A DNA stretch of 64,000 nucleotides from Psoroptes ovis (lineage: Eukaryota; Arthropoda; Arachnida; Sarcoptiformes; Psoroptidae): contig PQWQ01000003.1 in NCBI GenBank assembly GCA_002943765.1, positions 1,054,001 to 1,118,000 of the forward strand, written 5' to 3'. Positions 36,301 to 46,314 of this stretch are shown piece by piece. Both the position numbers and the translations under genes were made by a program. Positions within the stretch are counted from its first letter, which is position 1. Each line of letters starts with the position of its first letter. The notes below the pieces were generated by a model. It ran no database searches. It had not been told where the DNA came from and saw nothing but the letters and a program-made list of their open reading frames with translations.

Positions 36301-38191
36301 TTTCAGGTTCAGCATGGAAAAATTTGCCAAGTTGATTGGTACCAATTATAATCAAATTTTCATTGGATTCAAAAATTCGAGCCGAAACTAAGCAACTGTT
36401 TGTACCGTTAGTAAATTTGATATTGATGCTTTGAGTCAAATTTTGTGTAGCCGAATTGTCAACCGGAGTATTGATTTCCAATGGTGTTGAATAAAATGTT
36501 GGTTCTTCGGCAATCAACGATGAACTTATGAGGCTAACGATTGAGCCGGGATCCAATAGAACTTCGACATCTATATTCTTGCATTTACCGTTGAGAATTG
36601 GACGTTTCAAATCATTTTGTATTTCACCTATAAATATTTCAATCTGATAATCTGCATTATTTGAAATCATTGCAACACTATTTGTTATTGTTGATTCGAC
36701 ATTGATCACTGCTACAGATGCACTATTACTGGTAGATGGCTCGTTGTTTATTCCAATTGCGCTAATATTAGACGGAACATTTGCTGTCGAAGCTGAAGGT
36801 GCTGATGACATTGTTGATGATGATGGAACTCGATTATTGTCTGCGTTTGCCGTTGTTGAAGCATTATTACTTTGAATCATATTCATAACAATGTTGTGAA
36901 GCCATGTAAAATGAGGATAATTACAGATGCTACAAGTGAGTCGGGCTCGACAATTTCTAGCAATATGTCCTGGTTTGGCGCATTTTGTACATAACCGGTA
37001 TTCACGAATCTTATTAACTATCCAATTGACATTATTTAAATTAGGACAATTTTGTGAAGGATGGTTTTGCCGACAGAAGCTACAATTATTTTGATGATTA
37101 ATCATGCTAACATTTGAATTTCTATTGGATGTTCTGTTCAATGTGGCCGATGTTGTCGTTGTTAATGATCTATTCGGCAATATTGTTGTTGTTGAACGAA
37201 TACCAGATTGTGATTGAATCGCTTGTATTGGATTACGGATATATCGCTCCCATTCTTCATTCTTTGCAGATAGTCGTTCAATGGCTTCTTTGAATGTCTT
37301 ACATTTGGATACTAAAGAACGACTCATTTTATAATAAAATTTATTTGCCACAATTTGAATCATGGATTGTTCCATATAAAAGTCTGTGTTTTCGAAACTT
37401 TCAATTGATCCGAGCACAGATTCAGCAGCTGATATTATACTGCGTAAAGCATCAATATCTTTGTCATGTTTAACGTTGGGACATTTATCAATTTCGATGC
37501 GACATTCCATGATCAATTTTTCTTTGTTGCCATAAATTTCATCGAGTTTATTCCACATTTCAATAACTGAAGCATCAGAATTAATTAAACGCGATATTCT
37601 GCGTTTTGCACAATCACTCAATGTTTGCAGCAAATAGCTTTTGGCACGTATTTCACTTAAATTTCCATCAATAATAATAGGCTTAGCAATGCATTTGTAT
37701 GAATACCAATCAATATATTTTCCGCTAAATTTTGGTATGTCATGAATTTTGAAACGTTCGTTATTATGAGCTACAGTTTCTCGACTATGAGAACTGATTG
37801 GAACATTTGATTGAGAATTTGATACATTCTGTTGATTATTCACGGCATTTGATTGATCCATAGAAACATTCGATTGATCGAGTATATTCTGTTGATTGTC
37901 CGAAAGATCCGATTGATCATTCGCAACATTTGTTTGAACCATTGCACTTTGATGGTCTATTGATCTTACTTTGCGGATGTAATCTTCGATTTTGTTCGTA
38001 TAAAAATCCATTCGTTGTTCTGCTTCCAATGGCATGTCCATATCCTGTTCTTCATATAAATCGATTAATTTTTGATTCATTTCGATCATTTGTTTATGCA
38101 ATTCAATTGCTTCATCGAAGCTGCATCTTTTGTTGATTGCTGTTGTGATCTTTCTTCGGAAAACTCTCATTTCTTTATTCATTTGTTCCAT
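33326..38191 (-). CDS. BEL/Pao Gag-Pol polyprotein, 1621 aa, one frame
   Basis: Starts MEQMNKEMRVFRRK at 38191. Gag includes IPKFSGKYIDWYSY and three zinc modules near residues 367-430 (CSFCRQNHPSQNC, CTKCAKPGHIARNC, CSIC..PH). The retroviral-type protease reads VLLDPGS at about 544-550, so the usual Ser after the catalytic Asp is Pro (codon CCC, 36548-36550). Reverse transcriptase has YMDD at 875-878. RNase H follows at about 1040-1170. The integrase zinc region (CYDCQKLR) is near 1310, and its triad is in SIDIFG (about 1345), YSDNGTS (about 1407) and TERM (about 1448). The last 80 residues (KVKKGDYLLIP...RTVKLNLDGR) match the DUF5641 domain that ends BEL proteins. The stop TAA (33326-33328) lies 15 bp before the 3' LTR. 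The ORF is intact, but protease activity is questionable. No env gene is present. Confidence 0.93.
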   Translation of the reverse strand: MEQMNKEMRVFRRKITTAINKRCSFDEAIELHKQMIEMNQKLIDLYEEQDMDMPLEAEQRMDFYTNKIEDYIRKVRSIDHQSAMVQTNVANDQSDLSDNQQNILDQSNVSMDQSNAVNNQQNVSNSQSNVPISSHSRETVAHNNERFKIHDIPKFSGKYIDWYSYKCIAKPIIIDGNLSEIRAKSYLLQTLSDCAKRRISRLINSDASVIEMWNKLDEIYGNKEKLIMECRIEIDKCPNVKHDKDIDALRSIISAAESVLGSIESFENTDFYMEQSMIQIVANKFYYKMSRSLVSKCKTFKEAIERLSAKNEEWERYIRNPIQAIQSQSGIRSTTTILPNRSLTTTTSATLNRTSNRNSNVSMINHQNNCSFCRQNHPSQNCPNLNNVNWIVNKIREYRLCTKCAKPGHIARNCRARLTCSICNYPHFTWLHNIVMNMIQSNNASTTANADNNRVPSSSTMSSAPSASTANVPSNISAIGINNEPSTSNSASVAVINVESTITNSVAMISNNADYQIEIFIGEIQNDLKRPILNGKCKNIDVEVLLDPGSIVSLISSSLIAEEPTFYSTPLEINTPVDNSATQNLTQSINIKFTNGTNSCLVSARIFESNENLIIIGTNQLGKFFHAEPETLSFNTIFGKVKFTSSDVEHSNTACIDGDFVDLSAEENILHQMQEVVQLPNGRYQIKLPFLSEVYPPNNFDSAYKSLRKLQQRLIEKNMYEIYQKQLLEYLTNDHAEITTSKDGYFMTHLEVVRYDSSSTPLRIVFNGSFGRPSLNDYLWKGNARGLNVLPHLLRFRHGKFALVADLSKAFLQIVIHPDHRKFLKFMWLFPNGELGLYQMKVLPFGLVSSPAILTSIIQDILIKNDLKDLLDSVYMDDFLLSSNSSENIVELLEKAQKVFKEAGFILHKIKSNVPELMNDDNVIKVLGVLWDMKNDKLSLKIQEQDLPTTKRQLLSILNKIFDPMGIIEPWKLNIKIILRDVRSNDWDEHLNEDVINDLIKIMNEYRSLRTLTIPRNIDVHHINLVGFSDASKIAIGYVIFSRQNDELKFLMAKTKIVPNRNYSIIELELIALYELSKAVVDCKNIFKIQSIDLFCDSQVNLSRLKFSPNKCGRRISTTLMKTIKMINELKATVYHISGNLNPADMFSRPSDFNRLKNFYDQKLKFSTMKENKESIPVFQISSINVHNGLIDPEEFEKLKDFSSILQFIEQRYPNLDSNQKMNRIYQYAQRNLQIKNLKVQTMIENGLYKAIFRRNEFMPIIIPKNSNLANILIKDIHENRGHTGIRDTEANISLKYYIPGIHKMVKQHIKYCYDCQKLRKKPIQQPMAKLPEFRKNDLRPFVAMSIDIFGPMKYANGRKFYGLIATCLSTRFIRIQCIDSLTTDETYRGLSIIMYQNGIPNIIYSDNGTSFVALKSKLDKLQSQQELKDIKWLLTPPFAPWYNGVTERMIRTVKQCLNGLNIDVKSFKQVQMLFSQIEAIVNSRPILQDDVRIISPYELIYGRPYYPPNVNFETIEKLCVNSKPSKIYKYLNELKNKFQIMWKHQYLLSLEDNAKQKISKVKKGDYLLIPNEFNKRKDWPLAQVLEVFKDADGIARTVKLNLDGRIFVRALNGLIVLENN

Positions 38192-38265
38192 TTTTTCGTT
38201 TAATACTTTTTTTACAAATTTAATAAACCAACTTTTTAAACGTTATTAACAATAAATAAAAAATT

Positions 38266-38650
38266 TGTAGTGAGAAACAAGAACAATACCATTCATTCGT
38301 AATAAACTTTCGTTATTTGATTGTTAATATTTCACACAAACATAAAGAGATATTTTATTTATTCTAATAATAAAAGAAAAATTACATTGAAATTAAATTA
38401 TAAATTTTTGTTATGTGTGTCTTACGTTTTCGGTATCTTTTGTTTAAAAAATTTGTAATTGTTTGAAATTGTTAATCATTCATTAAATTATACATTAATC
38501 ATTTGAAATCAAAATTTTACATTCATTATTAAAAAGCATGTGGTTTTTTGATCGAACTTTTTGTTCAATCGATTTAACGGTTGTTTTAATTCGATAATTT
38601 TCAAAAACGCTCCGTACACAAAGTACGTAAATCATAAAATTCTCATTACA
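38266..38650 (-). repeat. 5' LTR of inner BEL element (minus orientation)
   Basis: A 385-bp LTR that drives transcription towards lower coordinates. No TGG-type primer site follows it: the downstream minus-strand sequence begins AATTTTTTATTTATTG, resembling the AATTTTATTATTG after the outer element's 5' LTR. Confidence 0.92.
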
Positions 38651-39574
38651 GATCGTGGTATCAATATTAAGTTCACAAAAGATTCAACCAGTTGTGAATT
38701 AATGGCTAGAATATTTGATTCAAATCAAAAATTGATAATCATTGGTACTGATTATAAATACAAATTCTTTAGTCCAAGACCGAAAGTATTATATTTTAAC
38801 ACTGTGTTTGGCAAAGTAAAAATTGTAAGCTCAACTTTTAAGAATTCAGATTTGAAATGTATCGAAGAACATTGTTTGAATCCTAAAGCTGAAGAAAGCA
38901 TTAGCAATCAAAACATTACTAGTATTAATCATGACAAAACCGACTCGACAGATATTAGCATTAAACCGATTGCCATCGACGAATCAAAAAATAATAATCG
39001 TACTTCAAAATTTGAAGTCAGTATCATAAACACCAGTCAAGAATCAAATTATTCAGAACAGCTTAGTCAACCTCGAAATATTTCAAAGCCACAATTAGTT
39101 GAACATCAAGAGTCAAATTTTGATTTCAGTCAAAAAATGAAGAACACAAAATCAACAAATATCAATGAATCAAAAGATGAATATGATCGCATAAGCAGAA
39201 TGTTTCAAGTCAAAATAAACAAAAGTCCTAATTGTGCATTTGAAGTTAGCACCATTAATACCCGACAATCATCAATCAATCAAGAAAAATTTGAACATCC
39301 TAAAAATTCATCTGAAATAACAAAATTTGAAGAATATCAACATCCTAATGTGGATTCTAGCTTTAATTTGGATAAAAGTCATGAACATATACAACATGGA
39401 ATGAATATTGACAAATCAAGAGCACCAATAGTTTACGATGACAATTCATACAAGAACAAGTTTAATAATAATGAATTTGCTCCAGTTAAGATCAAGAAAA
39501 ACGATTGTGAATATAATAAATTAATCAGAAGATATCTAATTGTTCCTCGGCCCGAGAATGTTGTGAAAATTTAA
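38651..39574 (+). pseudogene. Outer BEL element, 3' part: protease end plus duplicated pol linker
   Basis: From GATCGT (38651) the frame reads DRGINIKFTKDSTSC. It follows the inner protein (INIKFTNGTNSC...FNTIFGKVK) up to about 38900, just before the reverse transcriptase region would begin. All of reverse transcriptase and RNase H is then missing. Instead there are two degenerate copies of a segment starting FEVSIINTSQ (39011) and FEVSTINTRQ (39239). Both match the inner protein's RNase H-integrase linker (FQISSIN...PEEFEKLKD...PNLDSNQKM). The following NEFAPVKIKKN matches NEFMPIIIPKN, just upstream of the integrase. The frame stops at TAA (39572-39574), 16 bp inside the 3' LTR. The outer pol is thus reduced to linker remnants in an open frame. 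Confidence 0.82.
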
Positions 39575-39935
39575 GTTAAAAAATTGGTTACGTTCTTTAT
39601 GAATTTCACGATTAAAATTCCATAGAAAAAGTTCTAGAAAAAACGGTTGTAAAAGCACATGTCAAAAAGTTCGATTAACAACCGTCCACAAAAAATTAAA
39701 GAATTAAGTTAAAAATTGATTGTAATAGTTTGATTTAGTTTTAATTAATGTAGAACAACAAATGATTGTAAGCTTTTCCATTTTTTGTAATAATGCTTGA
39801 ATAATTTGTAATCCTTTTTATAAATTTAGCAATAATAAAATTGATAGTTATTGATGGTTTTGAATTGATTGATTTAAAATTGATGTTTTGGATTGATTCG
39901 GAACCTTTAATGAAAAACCAGTCGTTTTCATTACA
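39559..39935 (+). repeat. 3' LTR of outer BEL element
   Basis: A 377-bp direct repeat of 30642-31018, identical by eye. It is preceded by CGGCCCGAGAA, similar to the GGGCGAGAA that precedes the inner 3' LTR; this is a probable polypurine/priming motif shared by the two families. Confidence 0.93.
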
Positions 39936-41476
39936 ATTATTTAGCCAAAAAACATAATGTTGGCCTAAATGTTCCTATTCATTTTGTAATAATACAATAT
40001 TAGAGTTCATTTAATATATTTTTATCATTGTTTTTATTTTTTATTCGACAATCTCCAAGGATGATACAAGAACTTTCAAATATTACTTGTATTAGTACTT
40101 GTAATAATCATAATAATCATAAATATTAAGAATTGAATCGAAGAAAATGTTTAGAAATGAAATAAATAAACGAATAAATACCTATGAGAATTTTTCGTTT
40201 GTCAATATTTATGGTTATTATTGTTGCATTTATTACCAATGTTTCTTATTGAGATAGTGTTATTTCATTCAGTAAAATCGGTTATTTTTCTTTGCCATTT
40301 GTTGAAATTAGTTTCATTGTTTAACATGTTTAATATGAAATAAACATTGTAATTGAGAGATGTGGTTGTGAGTATTCGGAAGATTTTTTGAACCAGAAAT
40401 CATCCTGGAATTCTCCAGTTTTTCCGAAATCAATTTTAGCCCAGAAAATTTGTGAATTTTCAATCAAAATAATTTTTTCCATTTCACATATAACTTTATT
40501 ACATTTGGTTCATATCTGAAGGATGACTACTGTAGTTAATATCCTAATTCACTATGTGATTATAATCGTTTGTGTATGAACCACATACACACTCACACAC
40601 TCAACAATATTTAAATGTAAAACATGTTCATGTTTTTTTTTTTTAAATTCGCGTTCAAATTGATAATGGAGATAACCGAGTTTTGAAAATTTCAAAATTT
40701 CACTTCGGAATTTCCGAAATTTCCAAAAAATTTGCCGTGAAACTCTCTCTTTCATTCTCTGAATTATTTTTCAAATTTAATTTCATTTTAAATGGAATAA
40801 AAACATTTTCCCTTTTTTTCCGTGATGCAAATTCAACCATAAATTTAGTGCTAAAAAAAACTTTTTATTTCGTAGAAAATAACTGCACAAAAAAAAAAAA
40901 AAATAGATTCAAATTAATCAAAATTCACTGAATGTGAAAAAAAAACAATGGAAATGTTAAACAAATACATATACGAATGTTGAGAAAGTTATTCTTGTTC
41001 TTGTTTCCAAAAAAAAAAAAAAAATTCTCTTTGGAACACCTTCACATTCAGCATTTTAAAGTTTAGTTTCCAAATAGTAAATTGCTGATTTGATAGTTTT
41101 TTATTTTTTATTTTTATTCTTTGTTCATTCACATTCATAGTACTTCAATAGTAAACATCATAAATCAAAAAACATTATTCTTCTATTCCAATTCTTTATT
41201 GTTGCGTTGCAAGTGTATCAAATACATACATCTCTCCATAACAATGAAGCTTGAAAAGAAGAAAGGAAATAATTTATATTGAATTACTCTTCAAAAATAA
41301 AATTTTCCAGATATTTGCCTCAGATAAAATGGCAGAAATTTTTCAAAAAAAAAAATCATTTTTCATATTTTACCGAATTTATATTTTTCCAAATGAGAAA
41401 TCATCCTTCTTCTTTTTAAAACAAATAAATAGATAAAATGATAATTAATGATTATAATTACTGATAATTATTGTAA

Positions 41477-41488
41477 AACCGGCCGGTT
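41477..41488. promoter_or_regulatory. GC-rich palindrome AACCGGCCGGTT
   Basis: A perfect 12-bp palindrome in otherwise AT-rich DNA. Its arms resemble Grainyhead/CP2-type AACCGG half-sites. A second ACCGGCCGGT occurs at 47584-47593. Regulatory function is inference only. Confidence 0.3.
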
Positions 41489-41972
41489 CCATTGACACTA
41501 CACCGGATCCAATTCGGTCAAATGAATCTTTTGCCGAAATTTGTTTTTTAACCGAGAACGACCGAGTATTAAATTAGATAATAATCAAGTGTCAAGGTTA
41601 TGTTATTATCTTTCAAGGTTTTTCTGTGCAAAAATTCATTCTTTTATTCACAGAAAATGTCCAAAAAATCTTGTGTCATTTATCGTCTCATCAAATAACC
41701 ATCGATCATATTTTTTTTTTTGATTCATTCGTGTATCTGTGTGTGTTGGTGTCTTTGTAATTTCACTATTTTTTTCCGAAGAAATTCTTTGTATTTTCGT
41801 ATTTTTGTATTTTTTCACAATTCATTATTCGAAATGATTGAAGAGAAAATTCATTTTTACAACAAACAATGAAACAAACGAAAATTTGTGCACGAAAATT
41901 GTAAAAATTTTTTCCATAGCAAACATATCAACACGCTCGATACATCAATCTATGTTAACAATGAAACAATGA

Positions 41973-42138
41973 ATGAAATGCTATTTCGGTGTTTTGATGC
42001 TTGTTTTTTCCATGGCGGTACATTTTCTGGACATTCGTCGATGTTTGACCATGAACGCCCAGTTTGAAATTTTTGTTGAATGCTCATTGACTGTTTTATA
42101 TTTTAATGGGATCAAAATAGATACGGACCTCATGAGAC
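41973..42138 (+). CDS. Possible first coding exon of a small secreted protein
   Basis: The ATG at 41973 opens a frame beginning MKCYFGVLMLVFSMAVHFLDI, which looks like a signal peptide. A region of more balanced composition than its surroundings follows (RRCLTMNAQFEIFVEC, then FNGIKIDTDLMRRLG). After GACGCCTAG comes GTATTC, a usable splice donor, and beyond it the sequence collapses into poly-T. I recognise no family and could not find the next exon. The end given is approximate, at the possible donor. It could equally be a chance open frame. Confidence 0.25.
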
Positions 42139-44969
42139 GCCTAGGTATTCTTTTTTTTTCTTTTTTTCAAATTTTCGATCTTTTCATCAGTTAATGTTGA
42201 AGGTTTTGTGTAATTTTTTTTCATGGAAAAATAGCAACAAATAAATTAATCGATTTATAATAAAAATTGATTGAAACATACGTTTCAACGCACACAAACA
42301 AAGATATGTTTGATAACTACTGATGTTTAGAAATGCAAAAATTATATTTTGTAGATAATGATAATGATTACCGAATAATGTTCATGTCATTTGTATTGTA
42401 ATCAATACATCAAATTTGAACAAAATTAATTGATTAGTCTATTTTTTTACACTATTGTTCTATGTTTGAAAATGTTGTTCGATCAGATTTGATTTCATTG
42501 TTGTATAAATCAGAAATTTCGTTAGAAAAAAACCAAATGTACCAAACTTTAATTCTTTTGTTGAACCTTTGCGATTGTATTTTAATTCTTATTTCGTTGA
42601 AATTTCTCTGAAAAATTTTGTTCATCCTAAATGCAAACATCGCTGCTGCTGCTGTTGTTGTTGATGTCATTTTCTGTAATTGTAATCTTGTCATATTCAA
42701 TGAAGAACAAAATAATGAAATTTTATCAACTCATAAGCTTACTTTGCGTGATGCTTTGAGAATACTTTTGGTGAAATAGCAACTGGAATTATGATTATTT
42801 TCTAGTGCAAACCGGACTAGAATTTAACAAAAAATAAAATGAAATAAAATCTTAATACATGAAATAATTCATCATAGCAATGTAAATACTATAGAAAATA
42901 TTGATAATAATGGAGATGATTATGATTAAAATTTGTCCCGAACAACACGCGACAATTTCTCTTCATCTTACTCTCTCTTTTTTGACCCGGTGTATTATTC
43001 ATTGATGATCCAATTCATGATTATTATTATTACTATTATTAATTCTTGTAATAATAAGATGATTTTTTTTCATATTTGAAAATTTCCACCATCTAAATAT
43101 AATAAGAATTATATTCAAAAAAAAAAGAAATGAAAACTCTGTTGGCCATTGATGGACAAATGAATGAATTGACAACCATAACAGTGCGATTGAACGAGCC
43201 AATCTACTTAAATCTATTTATTCGATGGATCTTATCATTTATTGTCATTGAAAATTGTTGTTTTTGTTGTTGTTGTTGCTTGATGCTGTTGTTGTTGATG
43301 CATGATAATACGCTTATATTTTTCGAATGAAAAAGATAGAAAGAAAAAAAATACATGAACATATTTGACACAAAATGAAATGAAAATCTTTGTCGAACAA
43401 ATTATCGGACAAATTCTTTTTTTTTCTTGCTTTGTATATGGTCTTTGTTGAATCGTATTTATTGTCAGAGTAAACACATACACACGCACGAATATTGTAT
43501 TATCAAATATTTATTTTCTCATTGTTGCTGTAAGGAATTATCATTCGTAAAATAAGAATAAGAAGAAAGAAAGAAAGAATAAATATCCATGGATGAATGG
43601 ACAGAATTCAGAAAAAATCTTTTTTTTTCATTTTTTTGTACTCGAAATAGAATTTTTAATATCTTTGTTCAAATGTCCATATACACAAACACAAATACAT
43701 AATGTGTCAAATATTTATGATTTTGTTTGCTTATATTTTTTTTGTTCATCATTCGTTCAAAATGATGAACAAAAATTCATGAACTGGACTTGAGAATTAT
43801 TTGCTAACGATAATTCTCTGGCAGAATTTCCAACATTTATCCCCTTGAATTGGGTGATATTCATTCTTGACAAGCAAATGATATCAAATAGCAGAAAGAT
43901 ACATCGACACAACTTGTCAATTTCTCGAAAATATGACAAACTTAGTGACAATAATAATACAAAAATTATAATTATTGATGAAAGGGTTAATCTTTGATAG
44001 TAATTATTATAATTATTTATTCAATAAATTGAGAAATTAATCTCTCCTCTGGCTCACTTGTTTTCTATTTGAATTCTAATTTTTCATTCCAATTTTTTTT
44101 GCGAAATTAATTTGTTTATAAGATCGGTGCATACACTGAAACAAAACGAAAAACAAAGAGATGATTAAGTTGATTGAATTATTATTTTAATTATTATGAA
44201 TTACCATGAATTATTATTGTTATTATTATTAATATGAATTAATATCAAACATAATCATTCAATCATTCTTCTTTTATTTTGAATTTGTTTTCTTCATTGA
44301 AAACACAAAGAACAAAAAAAAATAAGTCAATTAAATTGAATTTTCTTTGGATTTTTCTATTTTTGAGATATTCAAAATCAATTTCACAAAAAAATAAGTG
44401 AATTTAAGTGAGAAATTATGCGAATAATAATGATAATAATAGAAAAAATGAATTGAATTCAAATTTAAATTTGAATATTTTCAAAAAAAAAAAAAAAAAA
44501 AAAAAAAACGATCAAAGAAACATTGAATGAAATGAAGAAGTTGAAGTCAAATTGACTTTGTTCAATGTCTTAAATGTTGCATTGTTTTTTTAATGTTCAT
44601 TGCATTTCACTGCGAAACTATTTTTTTACCTATTAACATCTCACCTTGTTATTTCCATTATTATTATTATTATTACGATCAATTCAGTAATAATCGTTTG
44701 GGTGTGAATGAAATTATGAAAATTATGAAATTTAAAATAAAAAAGATTTTCTTTGTATTTTTTTTCGAATGCAAAAATGCTCAATTTCAATTTGAAAATC
44801 ATTTTGTTTTTTATTATTTTGTTTTTGATTCAAAGTAATCGCTCAAAATTCAATGTAAAAATTATTCAAAAAAAATTTCATTAACCTTTTTTTCATTTAT
44901 TTAACCGAAATAATTTTCCATTTTCAAAAATTTTTCAAATCATAATCAAATCATTGAATTTGATTATTT

Positions 44970-45000
<31 letters not shown>

Positions 45001-45904
45001 CAAAATATCGTTTCTAGATATAATTACCAAGATAATCTTAATGATGATAAACGGCATCATTGAAAAACGAATTGAACGAAAAAAATAGAATAGACAAACA
45101 ACAACCTGTATGATTTTGAAATTGTGAGTTTTTTAAATGAATGAAATGAATGGCAAATCATATTTTCTATTCCATTCAATGATTATTTCATTTGAAATTG
45201 TTACACACACACATTGCATTGCATAAGCTTTTGTTTAATTTGATTGTAATAAACATGAACGATGATGATCATAATCATCATCATCTGATAAATAAAAATG
45301 AGGTAAAATTCTGATTTTTCTTTGAAAGAAAACTCCCATGTAATCCAATTTGCATAAATTTATTTATTTCTTCTTTTTCTTTGAAATGAATAAAATAATT
45401 TTGAAAAGAAATTCATCAACAAAAAACAATCAAATCTTGAATGAAAATGATTTTGAAATGATAAATGATTAAAGATATGAACCAGAAAAAAAAAGAAAAA
45501 AAATTTCACAAATGGCGGCCGGTTTTTCTGTTTTTCAAGAAGTCAATTAGACGATTAGAACTGACCAATCGACCTGGTTGTTTGTGAACCGCGAAATTTC
45601 AATAAGATTTGATCGGCAGTAGGTGTGTAACCGTGTGTGTTTGTTTCGTATGCAGAATTAGCCAGCAAAAATCATTGAAAAACCCTTGAATCATTCATTC
45701 ATTCATTCAATCATAGCTGTAATCATATTTGGTGTGATCATCCTAAAATGATTCAGAAAATTTAAATGATTGACCATCATTTTGTTTATTTTCCAAGGGT
45801 TTCGGTTTTATTTAAAAATTTCTTATTGAATTTATTATCATTTCCAATTTTAAAGATTACATTGATATAATATCAAATCATTATCATTACACCATTATAC
45901 CATT

Positions 45905-45939
<35 letters not shown>

Positions 45940-46283
45940 CGACACATTGTTATTTTAAATTTGTTGTTGTTTTTCTGTTGATTGTTATCATTATTCATCC
46001 ATTCACTTATTCATTCATTTATTCAATGATAAGGAGACAATCCAATTCAAATTTGATTAGATTTGGATATAAATTTTTTTTTGAAAAAAAATTATTTTAT
46101 ATTATGTGTAATATATCATATATTTCAATATACAATTTTTTTCAAATTTTTGAATAAATTCAAGTCTTTTCGCTTGCTTGATTTGTGGTTGTTATGATTA
46201 TGATGATGATGATGACGATGATGATGATAAGAATAATGATGATGATAATAGTGTCCATGTCATTATCGTGATCATCATTATTG

Positions 46284-46285
<2 letters not shown>

Positions 46286-46313
<28 letters not shown>
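46286..46313. repeat. (GAT)n microsatellite
   Basis: A perfect GAT/ATG trinucleotide run of about 28 nt that yields a spurious poly-Met open frame. Confidence 0.9.

Positions 46314-46314
<1 letters not shown>

Larger units (their letters stand above)
32927..38650 (-). mobile_element. Full-length BEL/Pao retrotransposon nested in the outer element
   Basis: The element is 5724 bp, on the minus strand, with identical 385-bp LTRs, TG...CA ends and a 6-bp target duplication GATCGT. One ORF encodes Gag, protease, reverse transcriptase, RNase H, integrase and a C-terminal DUF5641-like domain, in BEL/Pao order. Its Gag is clearly homologous to that of the host element, so the two are relatives. Identical LTRs mean it inserted recently, after the outer element, which is also young. 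Confidence 0.95.
30642..39935 (+). mobile_element. Non-autonomous BEL/Pao-like LTR retrotransposon carrying a nested insertion
   Basis: LTRs at 30642-31018 and 39559-39935 (377 bp, identical by eye, TGTTG...TTACA), flanked by a 6-bp target duplication ATTATT (30636-30641 and 39936-39941). Removing the nested element (32927-38650) and one copy of its target duplication leaves an element of about 3.6 kb. That element would have one open frame of about 888 codons: a BEL-type Gag with three zinc knuckles, an aspartic protease (LLDSGS), then a short tail. The tail lacks reverse transcriptase, RNase H and integrase catalytic regions, so the element must use enzymes in trans. No TGG-type primer site is seen after the 5' LTR. 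Confidence 0.88.

Noticed and set aside
38561..38650. N-terminal extension of the outer 3' frame inside the inner LTR
   Set aside because: The start lies in the inserted LTR; the genuine outer sequence begins at 38651.
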